A stretch of 64,000 nt of DNA from Wansuia hejianensis (GCF_014337215.1 NZ_CP060635.1:1687501-1751500), one strand, 5' to 3'. Positions 1-9,248 are shown, counted from the stretch's first letter. The notes: generated from the sequence alone by a model not told the origin. A program made the numbers and translations.

Positions 1-89
1 CGGGCCTTCAGCTCCGGCACCAGTCCGCTCTGGCGGGGAATACCGAATTTGGTCGGGAAATCACTGCGGACACGGGCTATTATTTTCAT
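1..89 (-). CDS. trmO: TrmO/TsaA-type tRNA methyltransferase, N-terminal fragment
   Basis: Only the first 29 residues are in the window; the gene runs off the left edge. The start ATG lies 8-9 nt after a GGAG site. The visible peptide contains FPTKFGIPRQSGLVPEL, the N-terminal signature of the TrmO (YaeB/TsaA) family, which N6-methylates threonylcarbamoyladenosine at position 37 of tRNA using SAM. The assignment rests on this short motif only. Confidence 0.6.
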   Translation of the reverse strand, partial: MKIIARVRSDFPTKFGIPRQSGLVPELKA

Positions 90-178
90 AAAATCACCAC
101 TCCTTTTGTATTCTGCCTACATTATACAAAAAGTATCCGTTTTTTACAACCGGAAGCTGAGACAGAACTCCTCTCCGG

Positions 179-1150
179 TTAACCGCAGCTTCTTTCACAA
201 TTCAGCTCGTTAATCCAGTCCACAGACACGTTCATGGCCGCGCGGCAGGCATTTGTCTGATCCAGCGCATTCAGCATAACAAAATCATGGATCATCCCCT
301 GGAACCGTATGGCAGTCACGCTGACCCCTGCATCCCGAAGTTTCCTGGCATATGCTTCACCTTCATCTCTCAGTACATCAGCTTCTCCGTTGAGGATCAT
401 GGCCGTGGGCAGGCCCCTCAGGTTTTCCTGGCTGGTGCGCAGAGGCGATGCAGTAATCTGGTTCCGCTCCCGTTCTGACCTGGTATACTGATTCCAAAAC
501 CAGATCATTCCTTCACGGTACAGGTAATAATCTTCGGCAAACTGGCAGTAGGAACTGGTCTGGAAACAGGCGTTTGTCACAGGATAATACAAAAGCTGTT
601 TCTGGATATACGGCCCTCTTCGGTATTTTGCCATCAGGGTCATAGCGATTGCCATATTGCCTCCTGCACTGTCCCCGGCCACGGTCAGAGTCTCCGGATT
701 CAGTTCAAAACCCGATTGTGCCGCGAGGGCCGGCAGCATACAGAGTATCTGGTAACACTGTTCTATAGCTATAGGATACCGTGCTTCAGGCGCTCTGGAA
801 TATTCCGGGAATATGATAACAGATCCTGTCCGGGCCGCCAACTCCCTCACCAGCTTTTCATGGGTATAAAAACTTCCGAATACCCAGCCGGCGCCGTGAA
901 TATAGAAAATGACATTTCCGGTACATTGCCTCCGTTCCGGACGCACCACATACACACGAATTCTTCCCCATCTTCCTGTATTCACCATAGTCTTCTGGAT
1001 CTCAGCCGGACACATGCACACGGGTGAACTCTGTACCTCTTCCAGCACTTCACGGCCTTTGCAGGGCGGAAGCTGAAAAATCAGCGGCGGCACCGCATTT
1101 GCATCGCTAACCTCAATTGCCGCCGGTTCCAGCGAAATTCTCTTTATCAT
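179..1150 (-). CDS. alpha/beta hydrolase (HSL-type esterase/lipase)
   Basis: A cytosolic 323-residue alpha/beta hydrolase of the hormone-sensitive-lipase-like family, probably hydrolysing short-chain esters. It shows the oxyanion-hole motif HGAGWVFGS near residue 85 (family HGGG), the nucleophile elbow GDSAGGN near 157, and a C-terminal Asp/His pair in GEADVLRDEG and IHDF. The usual third Gly of HGGG is Ala here, a tolerated variant. The start is preceded by AGGAGG at a rather long spacing of about 12 nt. No signal peptide is visible and no neighbour indicates the substrate. Confidence 0.85.
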   Translation of the reverse strand: MIKRISLEPAAIEVSDANAVPPLIFQLPPCKGREVLEEVQSSPVCMCPAEIQKTMVNTGRWGRIRVYVVRPERRQCTGNVIFYIHGAGWVFGSFYTHEKLVRELAARTGSVIIFPEYSRAPEARYPIAIEQCYQILCMLPALAAQSGFELNPETLTVAGDSAGGNMAIAMTLMAKYRRGPYIQKQLLYYPVTNACFQTSSYCQFAEDYYLYREGMIWFWNQYTRSERERNQITASPLRTSQENLRGLPTAMILNGEADVLRDEGEAYARKLRDAGVSVTAIRFQGMIHDFVMLNALDQTNACRAAMNVSVDWINELNCERSCG

Positions 1151-1502
1151 AACACCATTATTCCTCCTGATCTCTACTGACGGCCCGGGCTGGATAGAAA
1201 GACAATTCCCCGCCGATGCCGCAGGCTTATAGAATTAAAATATTCAACCTCCGCCTGATATGTAACAAAAATGCCTTTCGGCAGAGCTGGAGGGATTCTT
1301 TCATAGAATTCTTAAAACACTGCTGCAGTAGAATGGCAAATAACCGCGGCTGGCATATATTAATTGTATGAGGAATATGGCTGTACCCAAAACCCCTGTA
1401 GAAGCCATGCTCTCTCATATATAGCGGAACAGCAAAGCTGTTCCCCCGCCCGTCTGGGCATGCATTACGGGATGCCCTGCGGGTATAATTATGGAGGTTC
1501 CC
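1151..1502. other. intergenic region upstream of the glycosyltransferase gene
   Basis: About 350 bases between two divergent genes. I see no gene that looks real. A TATAAT at 1484-1489 is only about 13 nt from the likely start codon and has no -35 partner, so it is probably chance. CATATATTA at 1354 resembles a sigma-K -10 element (CATANNNTA), which would suit a spore-coat gene pair, but a properly spaced -35 is missing. Confidence 0.3.
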
Positions 1503-2603
1503 ATGATCACGATTAGCCTGTGTATGATTGTAAAAAACGAAGAGGCCGTTCTTCCCCGTATTCTGGAACCCATGAAAACGGTTGCAGATGAAATTCTCAT
1601 CGCAGATACTGGCTCCACAGACCAGACAAAGGCCCTGGCTCTGCAATATACCCCACTCGTATTTGATTTCCCCTGGGTCCAGGACTTCTCAGCCGCCAGA
1701 AACTTCATCTGTTCCAAAGCATCTATGGACTACTGGATGTGGCTGGATGCGGATGATGTGATCTCTCCCCGCTGGTTGGCAGAACTGTTGACACTAAAAC
1801 ATACACTGAACCCATCTACAGACATGGTAATGATGAAATACGTGACAAACTTTGATGAAAAGAACAAGCCTGTATTCTCTTATTACAGAGAGCGGCTTAT
1901 AAAAAACAGATGCGGATACAGGTGGTCGGGAAAGGTACATGAGGCCGTAACCCCCTCCGGTACCGTCCTGCATTCTCCCATAGAAATTGAGCACCGGAAG
2001 CTAACGGCCGGAGACCCTGACAGAAATCTGAACATATATGAAATGATGCTCCAGAATGGGGAAATCCTGGAACCGCGTCATCAGTTTTACTACGGCCGGG
2101 AGCTCTATTACCACAAACGCTATGAAGAAGCAGCCAGGATTTTTATAGCATTCCTGAAAGAGCCTGGGGGCTGGATTGAGAATCAGATCGACGCCTGCAT
2201 GCAGCTATCATACTGCTATGATCAGCTCGGCAGGGAGGAAGAAAGTATCCACGCCCTTTTTCACAGCTTTTCTCTGGATATCCCGAGAGCGGAAATCTGC
2301 TGTGAGATCGGCCGCCATCTGCTTAACAGACAACTATACCGCCTGGCCGCCTACTGGTATCAGCAGGCCATCGCCGCGAAACCAGATGAAACTGCCGGGA
2401 GCTTTGTCCGGCAGGACTGCCACGATTATATCCCGTATATCCAGCTCTGCGTCTGCTATGACCGGCTGGGCAATCATCAAAAGGCCTGGGAATACCACCT
2501 GCGTTCCATGGTACTGAAACCCTATGCCAGAGAAGTCCGTGCAAATCAGCGTTATTTTGAAAAGCTGCTGGGGATTACCTCTGACGCGTCTGGCCCGGCC
2601 TAA
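1503..2603 (+). CDS. GT2-family glycosyltransferase with TPR-like C-terminus (SgtA-like)
   Basis: Cytosolic glycosyltransferase of about 366 residues. The N-terminal GT-A domain has ISLCMIVKNEE, the ADTGSTDQT nucleotide-sugar loop and the metal-binding WLDADD motif; the C-terminal half has helical repeats of TPR style (HQFYYGRELYYHKRYEEAARI and similar). An upstream ATG at 1491 is possible, but GGAGG at 1493-1497 lies inside that extension and is ideally spaced for the ATG at 1503, which I chose. The stop is 20 nt before a collagen-like surface protein gene in the same direction. In C. difficile, sgtA sits in the same place relative to bclA3 and glycosylates it; by analogy this enzyme may decorate the Thr-rich collagen region next door. 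Confidence 0.82.
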   Translation: MITISLCMIVKNEEAVLPRILEPMKTVADEILIADTGSTDQTKALALQYTPLVFDFPWVQDFSAARNFICSKASMDYWMWLDADDVISPRWLAELLTLKHTLNPSTDMVMMKYVTNFDEKNKPVFSYYRERLIKNRCGYRWSGKVHEAVTPSGTVLHSPIEIEHRKLTAGDPDRNLNIYEMMLQNGEILEPRHQFYYGRELYYHKRYEEAARIFIAFLKEPGGWIENQIDACMQLSYCYDQLGREEESIHALFHSFSLDIPRAEICCEIGRHLLNRQLYRLAAYWYQQAIAAKPDETAGSFVRQDCHDYIPYIQLCVCYDRLGNHQKAWEYHLRSMVLKPYAREVRANQRYFEKLLGITSDASGPA

Positions 2604-2622
2604 AAAGTAAAGGAGAGACTCT

Positions 2623-3588
2623 ATGTTCTTTAATCGCCGCGACAAAAAAAACAGCCGCAGCTGTCAGGATTCTGAGCAATCCCCACAGTCAGAAATCAAT
2701 GAATGCGCTAACATATTCTGCGGAAACGACAGCCACTGCCAGTCCAGCTGCTGCAAACCCGGACCTACCGGACCTGCAGGACCGCAGGGCTGCACAGGCC
2801 CCAGAGGCTGTCCCGGTCCTGCCGGGCCTAGCGGAACTACCGGCCCCGCCGGGGCTACCGGACCTGCCGGACCTACCGGCGCTACTGGCGCTACCGGGCC
2901 TGCCGGACCTACCGGCGCTACAGGGCCTGCCGGACCTACCGGCGCTACAGGGCCTGCCGGACCTACCGGGGCTACTGGCGCTGCTGGACCTGCCGGACCT
3001 ACCGGCGCTGCCGGGCCTGCCGGACCTACCGGGGCTCCGGGGGCTGCCGGGCCTACCGGGGCTACCGGACCTGCCGGACCTGCAGGCGCTACCGGCGCTA
3101 CCGGACCTGCAGGCAACACTGCGAGCGGACTCGCCGCCTATGGCGGAAGATACAATTCGAGTACACAGCTCCTCTTTTTTACCCAGGCCGATGAATATAT
3201 ACCGATATCACTGAACACGACCATGCCGGCCCTGAATGTATCTTATCCTGCCGCAAATTCAATAACTGTCAGCGAAACCGGTGATTATGAAATCACTTAT
3301 AACCTCCTGCTCAATGCCAATCAATCCATCACAGCCGCAGCCGGGGTCCGCAGAAATGGAACAATGCTTCAGCAGACGCGGGGTTCTCAGACTCTTTCCG
3401 CCGACGACTCTGCCGGAACCACTTATGACGGCCGTCTGGCCGCCTCAACAATCGTATCTCTGGCCGCGAATGATGTGCTGGATCTGGCAATCGCCATTGT
3501 CCGCACGCTGCCCGCCAATTTGGATGCAATTGTTAACGGCAATGCAAATGCCCTGTTGACTGTAAAAAAAATCAGCAGCGCCACCTGA
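2623..3588 (+). CDS. collagen-like triple-helix protein, BclA-type exosporium/surface glycoprotein
   Basis: A 321-residue protein in three parts: a 45-residue Cys-rich N-terminus, about 39 uninterrupted Gly-X-Y triplets rich in GPT, GAT and GPA, and a C-terminal beta-rich globular domain of about 150 residues resembling the TNF-like trimerisation domain of BclA proteins. Threonine in the Y position is the usual O-glycan acceptor in such proteins. There is no signal peptide or LPXTG anchor, as expected for spore-surface proteins made in the mother cell. It follows the glycosyltransferase with its own GGAGAG site and is closed by a strong terminator. The exosporium role is inferred from architecture and gene order. 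Confidence 0.82.
   Translation: MFFNRRDKKNSRSCQDSEQSPQSEINECANIFCGNDSHCQSSCCKPGPTGPAGPQGCTGPRGCPGPAGPSGTTGPAGATGPAGPTGATGATGPAGPTGATGPAGPTGATGPAGPTGATGAAGPAGPTGAAGPAGPTGAPGAAGPTGATGPAGPAGATGATGPAGNTASGLAAYGGRYNSSTQLLFFTQADEYIPISLNTTMPALNVSYPAANSITVSETGDYEITYNLLLNANQSITAAAGVRRNGTMLQQTRGSQTLSADDSAGTTYDGRLAASTIVSLAANDVLDLAIAIVRTLPANLDAIVNGNANALLTVKKISSAT
2758..3113 (+). repeat. collagen-coding triplet repeat tract
   Basis: A GC-rich tract of 9-bp units coding for Gly-X-Y, arranged in larger near-identical blocks that spell GPAGPTGAT. Such tracts change length by slippage and recombination, so copy number probably differs between strains. The tract also keeps a plus-strand and a minus-strand frame open by chance; these are not genes. 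Confidence 0.9.
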
Positions 3589-3611
3589 CAAAAGCTCCCG
3601 TAAAAAGTTGT

Positions 3612-3660
3612 TTGCCCTTGTTTCTGCACCTGCGGGCCGAAACAAGGGCAACCTTTTATT
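3612..3660. terminator. intrinsic terminator between convergent genes
   Basis: A perfect 13-bp stem (arm TTGCCCTTGTTTC at 3612-3624, partner at 3639-3651) with a 14-nt loop, followed by CCTTTTATT. It ends the collagen-like gene; A-rich sequence on the other side could let it act on the minus strand too. Confidence 0.8.
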
Positions 3661-4770
3661 CGATCATAATCTCTTTAATTGAAATCTTTCTTATTCTTTC
3701 CGAATAGGCATGCATCAGGATTTCATAAACCGCTATAAAAACAGCCAGGGAAAATAGCATAACAGGGAAATCAAACTTATAAGCGGGGACGCCCTCAACA
3801 TCCTTAAATACAATATCTACCATAATCCGAAGCAGTATGTACTGATATACGGTTCCGATCGCAAAACCGATATAGGACATGGGTCTGTATCCACCGAGAA
3901 TTGCCTGACTGCATTCTTTTTGTGTATAGCCAAAAACTCTCATCATAGCGATAGTTTTTGTATTTCCATTTATAACTGTTGTTATGGCAAGGAACAGCGT
4001 TGTAAACGCTAATACAAGTCCGATCATCAAAATCATTACACCCATCATTTCGCTTGATAAGTCTTTCATGCTGAAAGACATCTGTGTCATTGCAGAAAAA
4101 CAAAATGAAGCAAAAACAATGAAAAACACAAGAGTCTTCTTACATTTCAAGGTATTTTTTTCAGATCCTCTAAAAATGAAGATTCCCTGTTTTTTTCAGA
4201 ACTGTTTTTTAAGGTTTTAGATGCGGCTTGCAGGTTATCTTTCAGGAGCAGCAATACGGGCTTTTTCAATTTGTACCAGGCATAGCAAATCGAAAGCACT
4301 GAAAAAAGCACTGTCGGCAATACTACGAAATAAAACAATATGGAGGGATGAAAATGTATCGTTACTTCTGGAAGCATTTTATCTTTGTTTTGCAGCGCAT
4401 AAAGTCTTGGCATTATCAGAAATGCTCCCCAAAAGCCAATCGCTGTCCCGATAAAAGCACTAATTCCGAAAACCCAAAAGTTTTTTGCAATTTTAAGATT
4501 TGAATATCCCAAAGCCTTTAATATCCCCAGTTCCTTTTTGTGTGCATCAATATAATGCTTAATATAAAACAACAGCATAACAACCGAAGTTAAAAGCAAG
4601 CACCCGCCGCTTACAAGGCAAACGACTTTTGCAGTAGAAACCTTAGCGTTATAAAATATCATCGATAATTCTGATGTAATCTCACTCTCAATCAAACGGA
4701 CATCAAAATAAAAATTCAAGAACATCGTACACACAAGTACGGCGCAACAGGCAATAACAGAAATGCCAAT
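3656..4770 (-). pseudogene. ABC transporter permease (FtsX-like), 5'-truncated and frameshifted
   Basis: Two overlapping minus-strand frames (4147-4734 and 3656-4150) together give the C-terminal part of a large MacB/FtsX-type permease of bacteriocin/lipoprotein exporters, including KELGILKALGYS and TIAMMRVFGYT, the typical repeated cytoplasmic-loop signatures. The frames are split at a run of seven T (4155-4161, A on the coding strand). Adding one A restores LKKNTLKCKKTLVFF, which reads naturally across the join, so this is a homopolymer frameshift. Upstream the frame runs without a start into the neighbouring GNAT gene, so the N-terminal part is lost. The region is visibly AT-richer than its flanks, suggesting transfer. 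A sequencing error at the homopolymer is possible, but the 5' truncation would remain. Confidence 0.75.
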
Positions 4771-4784
4771 GTGAGGAATTCAAT

Positions 4785-5372
4785 ATGGAAGATGTTTATA
4801 AAAACTGTCCTATCTATGAGAATGAGAGCTTTGTTTTAAGAATGGTTCGTAAAGCGGATGCTTTAGATTTGTTAAAGGTCTATTCTGACAAAATGGCCGT
4901 GCCATTTTTTAATAGTGATAACTGTGGTGGAGATGATTTTTATTATACCACGGAAAACAAAATGGAACCGGTGATTGATTATTGGTTCTTTGAATATAAC
5001 AGGGCTGGCTTTGTAAGATGGACGGTCGTTTCAAAGGCGGTTGACAAAGCAATAGGCACAATCGAACTTTTCCACAGAGATGCTGATGATTATTTTACAA
5101 ACTGCGGATTGCTTCGGTTGGATATACGCAGTGATTATGAATTCTCAAATGAAATTATCAAAATCTTAGACCTGATCATTGAACCAGCCTACACTCTTTT
5201 TAATTGTGACATAATTGCAACAAAAGCAAATTCCAATGCAACCGAACGGATTAAGGCATTAAAGCAATTAGGCTTTGAACATGCTGACGAAATATTAATC
5301 GGGCATGATGGAACAAGATATGATTCATACTATGTATTGCCCCAAAAGCAAGAAATATTCCTTCGCTCATAA
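4785..5372 (+). CDS. GNAT-family N-acetyltransferase
   Basis: A 195-residue acetyltransferase-like protein of the RimJ/RimL type. The N-terminal FVLRMVRKADALDLLKVYSD, central AIGTIELFHRD and C-terminal ATERIKALKQLGFEH match the family layout, the last being the usual (R/K)xLxxxGF element near the acetyl-CoA site. A GAGG site lies 9 nt before the ATG. Substrate unknown. It lies in an AT-rich patch next to a broken ABC permease and a second GNAT fragment, so it was probably acquired. Confidence 0.75.
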   Translation: MEDVYKNCPIYENESFVLRMVRKADALDLLKVYSDKMAVPFFNSDNCGGDDFYYTTENKMEPVIDYWFFEYNRAGFVRWTVVSKAVDKAIGTIELFHRDADDYFTNCGLLRLDIRSDYEFSNEIIKILDLIIEPAYTLFNCDIIATKANSNATERIKALKQLGFEHADEILIGHDGTRYDSYYVLPQKQEIFLRS

Positions 5373-5427
5373 CTCCTGATTTTTTCCTGAAAAATTGTGT
5401 GATTTATCGCTTGAAAAGAAGATATTA

Positions 5428-5499
5428 ATGAATATACAAATTAGAAAAGCTAGCATGCCGGATGCCGGCTATTCATTTATATGCGAAAAATCATTTTGA
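5428..5499 (+). pseudogene. N-terminal fragment of a second GNAT acetyltransferase
   Basis: An ATG-started frame of 23 codons reading MNIQIRKASMPDAGYSFI, a typical GNAT N-terminus (IRKA..DA), that stops at once. Nothing downstream continues the fold in any frame before the PucR gene. It appears to be the stump of a gene lost by deletion. Confidence 0.45.
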
Positions 5500-5542
5500 T
5501 TATATTGATACCGTTGATTTAGGATTAGCAGATTTCTCAGGA

Positions 5543-6784
5543 TCAGCCCTGCTTATCACCATTTAGCAACAGCCTTTCACGATAAAAATATATCGCCATC
5601 TGCATTTCAAAGGTCGTCTGATAGTCTTTTAAACTGCATTCGCAGATCTCCTCAATTTTCGCCAGCCGGTAATACATGGAATTCTTATGTATGTGCAGAC
5701 ATTCAGCAGTTTGCATGATATTTTTCCCCTTTGCAAGATACGTCATCAAATCTTCTGTATAAGAGGTATGATTCACCTCATCATAAGTGAGGAGCCGCTG
5801 GAATTTTGGACTGTAAAATGTCTCCGGCGGGCAATTTTGACAGGCACAGTCTACCATATGCAGGGTGGCCCAATCTGCATAGCAGTATATCCGGTCATCC
5901 GGAGAAAATTTCCTGCCGGTGTTAATCGCTGCCTGAGCCTGCAGAAATGATGTGCTGAGATTCAGCGGCGAGTAGCACAGGGAGCTGACGCCCGCCTGTA
6001 CGCGATACCTTTTTATCTCAAACTCCAGTTTTCTGCAGATGGTTCCTATATCCTGGCGGTTGTCAACAATCATTACAATATACGCATCTTTGGTGATGGC
6101 CAGACTATCCGGGAAACGCTGCAAAAAAAGATTACGCAGATAAAAGAGCTGCATTTCCATTTCGCTGAGAACAGGCTGAATCAAGATTAACCGGCTGACA
6201 AGAGGGAACTTAATTCCCAGAGTCGCCGTTCTGGAAATCAGCTGGTTCTCACTGATTTTATGATTTCGTTCCAGTAACTCGGTAATTATTCCGTAATACG
6301 GAACGGCCTGCATCCGGGGGTTCCCGTAATGCCGCATTTCCTCCGATAAAATGCGGGCGACGAACATCAAAAGCTCCTCCTCTTCGTCCGTATAGGCGTT
6401 AAAGCATTCAATCATTACCAACTGACCGATTACGAGGGTTTGCAGAATAATCCGGCATGAGACATAGCGGAAGGTGCTGAAGGAAAACTGCTGGATATAA
6501 GGATGCTCTGAGCGAAAGGTGGCCTCCAGGGCTCCGCTGCTTACGATTTCTTCCAGACAGGCGTCCCGGACCCCCAGCCCCTGGTCCGGCACTGAGATTT
6601 TCATCATGTTCCAACCGATATCTTCCACATATTTTGTGTCGCTGACAGCTATCGCATGATTGCTTCTGTCCGTCACAAACATTGGGTTTCCCATGATGCG
6701 GGAGGCTATATTTAATAATTCCTGCAACCCCTTCTGACTTAAAAGTGCATCTACAAGAAGCATTTTCTTTTCTGAAAGTCCCAT
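5543..6784 (-). CDS. PucR-family transcriptional regulator
   Basis: A 413-residue regulator. The C-terminal PucR-type helix-turn-helix (YLAKGKNIMQTAECLHIHKN) is clear; the central part is GGDEF-like and the N-terminal part is a sensory region. PucR/CdaR proteins typically activate neighbouring catabolic genes in response to the substrate. A frame extension of 52 residues upstream exists, but AGGAGAG is correctly spaced for the ATG at 6784 and the extension would overlap the promoter region, so the shorter form is preferred. It is divergent from the UroD/MFS/permease operon, its likely target. Confidence 0.85.
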   Translation of the reverse strand: MGLSEKKMLLVDALLSQKGLQELLNIASRIMGNPMFVTDRSNHAIAVSDTKYVEDIGWNMMKISVPDQGLGVRDACLEEIVSSGALEATFRSEHPYIQQFSFSTFRYVSCRIILQTLVIGQLVMIECFNAYTDEEEELLMFVARILSEEMRHYGNPRMQAVPYYGIITELLERNHKISENQLISRTATLGIKFPLVSRLILIQPVLSEMEMQLFYLRNLFLQRFPDSLAITKDAYIVMIVDNRQDIGTICRKLEFEIKRYRVQAGVSSLCYSPLNLSTSFLQAQAAINTGRKFSPDDRIYCYADWATLHMVDCACQNCPPETFYSPKFQRLLTYDEVNHTSYTEDLMTYLAKGKNIMQTAECLHIHKNSMYYRLAKIEEICECSLKDYQTTFEMQMAIYFYRERLLLNGDKQG

Positions 6785-6820
6785 GCTTTTCTCTCCTTTT
6801 TCTAAAAAGAAGTTTCGAAT

Positions 6821-6838
6821 ATTGGAATTGAATCCAAT
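6821..6838. promoter_or_regulatory. inverted repeat, candidate regulator site
   Basis: ATTGGA, six bases, then TCCAAT: a dyad between the pucR start and the divergent operon. It lies downstream of the predicted pucR promoter, where an autoregulatory site would be expected. Function is inferred from position only. Confidence 0.4.
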
Positions 6839-6866
6839 GCAATTACTCAAAAGTAAATTTATAATT

Positions 6867-6895
6867 ATTTTATCAACAAATAAATGAATGGTCAA
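6867..6895 (-). promoter_or_regulatory. sigma-A-type promoter of the PucR gene
   Basis: On the minus strand TTGACC (6890-6895) and TAAAAT (6867-6872) are separated by exactly 17 bp and point at the regulator gene. The promoter overlaps the leader of the divergent UroD gene, so the two directions may interfere. Confidence 0.65.
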
Positions 6896-6920
6896 CAAAT
6901 ACTGAAACGGAGGTGATGAA

Positions 6921-8015
6921 ATGGGTATTGCTTTTGACAAACAAGAATTAAACGTTTTGGGGCATTATGAATCCATCAGGCCAGGAAAAGACGGAGTGCC
7001 AAAGCTTGATTCTCCCGTCACTGTAAAAGAGAATACCATGCTGGCGCTAAATGGAAAACGGCCCTTCTGGTATCCTATGGTGGGGATGGCAGGCGGAGAT
7101 TATAAACCGTTCCGTCCCAGAATGTTTCCTGACCTTTTCGTGGCACATGATGCCATGGACGGTGAGGCTCCTATGGAATGGGACCGGATCGGAAAAGTTC
7201 AGGAAGGCTGGTTTGACACGAAATGGCGCTACGTGGATCAGGTCGGAGGCGCAATGATTGAGCCAGGCACTGAAAAAATACACAGCATCCAGGACTGGGA
7301 AAAACTGACCTGGCCGGATCTCAGTCAATTAGACTGGGAAGGGAACGCGCAGGCCAATCAACGGTATCTTTCTTCGGAGCTTCCGATTGAGTTTTGCATA
7401 CCGACTACCTATTGGGAAAGAGTCATGTCCATCTTAGATGTTTCAAATGCCGCCGTGATGATGATTGAAGATGATGACCGGGAAGCCTGCAATGCATTTT
7501 TTACAAAGCTGACAGATCTGTATGTAGATATGATGCACCGGGTGAAAAAATTTTATGACCCGGATATCATTTTGATGCACGATGACTGGGGGCACCAGAG
7601 AGGCCCGTTTTTTTCCAGAGACACCTTTGACGAACGGCTGCTTCCACATTTTAAAAGAATTGTAAGAACGATTCATGATCTGGGGATGCGCTTTGAACTT
7701 CACTGCTGTGGTATGGCGGAAGCCTTTGTGCCGGAAATGATTGAAATCGGCATCGATCTCTGGATTCCTCAGAATATGAATCATGTGCCCGAGCTTGTGA
7801 GTAAATACAGAAACCAGGGCCTTTTATTCGGCGTGTACGTCCCTGTCGTTGCTCCCGGGATGCCGGACGAAGAAGAATTATCACAAAAAATAGCAAAGGA
7901 ATTCTACGAAACCTATGGCGATGGACCTGTGGCCTATATCAATTACGGCTTCAGCGATGTTTTATACAAATACATGTATGAATATGGCAGAAAAGCATAT
8001 TCAATGAAAATCTAA
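6921..8015 (+). CDS. UroD-fold protein (uroporphyrinogen decarboxylase/MtaA-like methyltransferase family)
   Basis: A 364-residue TIM-barrel protein of the UroD superfamily. It carries MHDDWGHQRGPFF and LHCCGM; the H-x-C in the latter matches the first two zinc ligands of methylcobamide methyltransferases (MtaA/MtbA). The arginine-rich N-terminal substrate motif of true HemE is absent, so heme synthesis is unlikely. The start has an excellent GGAGGTGAT at 6909-6917. It leads an operon with an MFS transporter and an amino-acid-type permease, divergent from a PucR regulator, suggesting uptake and breakdown of a small compound, possibly by methyl transfer. No corrinoid protein is nearby. It is clearly more distant from the two paralogs at 48.6 and 51.1 kb than those are from each other. 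Confidence 0.75.
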   Translation: MGIAFDKQELNVLGHYESIRPGKDGVPKLDSPVTVKENTMLALNGKRPFWYPMVGMAGGDYKPFRPRMFPDLFVAHDAMDGEAPMEWDRIGKVQEGWFDTKWRYVDQVGGAMIEPGTEKIHSIQDWEKLTWPDLSQLDWEGNAQANQRYLSSELPIEFCIPTTYWERVMSILDVSNAAVMMIEDDDREACNAFFTKLTDLYVDMMHRVKKFYDPDIILMHDDWGHQRGPFFSRDTFDERLLPHFKRIVRTIHDLGMRFELHCCGMAEAFVPEMIEIGIDLWIPQNMNHVPELVSKYRNQGLLFGVYVPVVAPGMPDEEELSQKIAKEFYETYGDGPVAYINYGFSDVLYKYMYEYGRKAYSMKI

Positions 8016-8042
8016 CTGTAAATGAGAGGAGTAGTGAGTAGT

Positions 8043-9248
8043 ATGGCAGAAAAAGCTAAAAATAATTATATGAAATTCAGTATCATTCTCGCTGTTGTAT
8101 GTATTGCGCTGATGTACAATGCTAATACGTCTTCTTTTACTACGCTGGTTTCTTCCGTAGCCGGGGAAATGATGCAGGTCGACATGCTTCCGACACAGAT
8201 TGGCTGGTTAATTTCTATAACCAGTCTTCTCATGATACCGGGCGTGCTGCTCAGCGGCCTGCTCACCAGAGTCATGAGCATGCGCAATATCATGATACTC
8301 GGATGGGCAATTTTCGGTCTGTCGGGCGCTGGTATTTATTTTATGCATACCACAATGGGCATTTTGGTCATGCGGGCCGTCATGGGGTTTGCCATCGGCC
8401 TGTCCCAGCCTTCTTCCAAAGCAATTCCGTCCCGTCTGTATGAGGGAAACGACCGCAACAATGTGATGGGTTATATTTCTATGGGAGGCGGAATTATTTC
8501 CGTGATTATATCTATTCTGTTTGGCCAGGTCGGCCTGATTAACTGGAGATATACCATGTTCTTCTATCTTGCATTTTCTGTTATATTTATAGTGCTGGCG
8601 CTTTTGTTTATTCCCAATCTCCCGCCGGAGGCCCCTGCCCGATCACAGACAGCGGGAAAAAAACGCCCCCTCGGAATCGCCACCTGGGCGATGGTTTTCT
8701 GCGGGTTCTACTGTTTCCTGATCGGAGCAGTTATACAGATTAAAACGAGTACATTCGTACAGGAGCTGGGACTGGGCGGTTCGGATGTTGCAGGCTACGT
8801 GAGCGCCGCCAATACCGTCGGCATTATCATATGCGGCATGTTCTTCGGGAGGCTTCAGCAGCTTCTTGGCAGATGGCTGTATCCCCTGGCTCTGGCAATC
8901 AGTACCGGCGCTTATTTCGTCTTCGCCAACGGAAACAATGTTGTGGTGCTCTGTCTATCCGGTGCGGTCATCTGCGGTTTTTCCATTGGAATTGTAATGG
9001 CATATAATATCGCAAGGGTAACCTTCACGGCTCCACGTGAAAGAATAACGACGGCGATTACGATCGTAACGCTGGCTACATATATCGGGCAAGTCTGCAC
9101 GACCCCGCTGTTGAATCTGGTAGCTTCCATCTGGGATGGCAGCAGCCGTACCGCGCTGCTGTTTGTGGGTGCAGCCTTTGGCTTGTTAACAGTGATCTCT
9201 GTTGTCTGGATTCTTCTTACCAGGAACAAAAAGCTTTCTGCAGATTAA
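8043..9248 (+). CDS. MFS transporter
   Basis: A membrane protein of about 401 residues with 12 predicted hydrophobic segments and a central basic loop (residues about 195-210). The frame opens at 8022, but GAGAGGAG lies inside that extension and precedes the ATG at 8043, which I take as the start. It lies a few bases after the UroD-fold gene and probably exports or imports the same compound. Substrate cannot be told from sequence. Confidence 0.82.
   Translation: MAEKAKNNYMKFSIILAVVCIALMYNANTSSFTTLVSSVAGEMMQVDMLPTQIGWLISITSLLMIPGVLLSGLLTRVMSMRNIMILGWAIFGLSGAGIYFMHTTMGILVMRAVMGFAIGLSQPSSKAIPSRLYEGNDRNNVMGYISMGGGIISVIISILFGQVGLINWRYTMFFYLAFSVIFIVLALLFIPNLPPEAPARSQTAGKKRPLGIATWAMVFCGFYCFLIGAVIQIKTSTFVQELGLGGSDVAGYVSAANTVGIIICGMFFGRLQQLLGRWLYPLALAISTGAYFVFANGNNVVVLCLSGAVICGFSIGIVMAYNIARVTFTAPRERITTAITIVTLATYIGQVCTTPLLNLVASIWDGSSRTALLFVGAAFGLLTVISVVWILLTRNKKLSAD

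Noticed and set aside
1484..1489. TATAAT as promoter of the glycosyltransferase
   Set aside because: Too close to the start codon and no -35 element at 16-18 bp.
1227..1717. Minus-strand open frames over the glycosyltransferase start
   Set aside because: They overlap a well-supported gene on the other strand and show no domain or ribosome site.
2664..3214. Long open frames on both strands over the collagen repeat
   Set aside because: Produced by the 9-bp repeat, which keeps other frames free of stops; low-complexity Pro/Leu products with no ribosome site.
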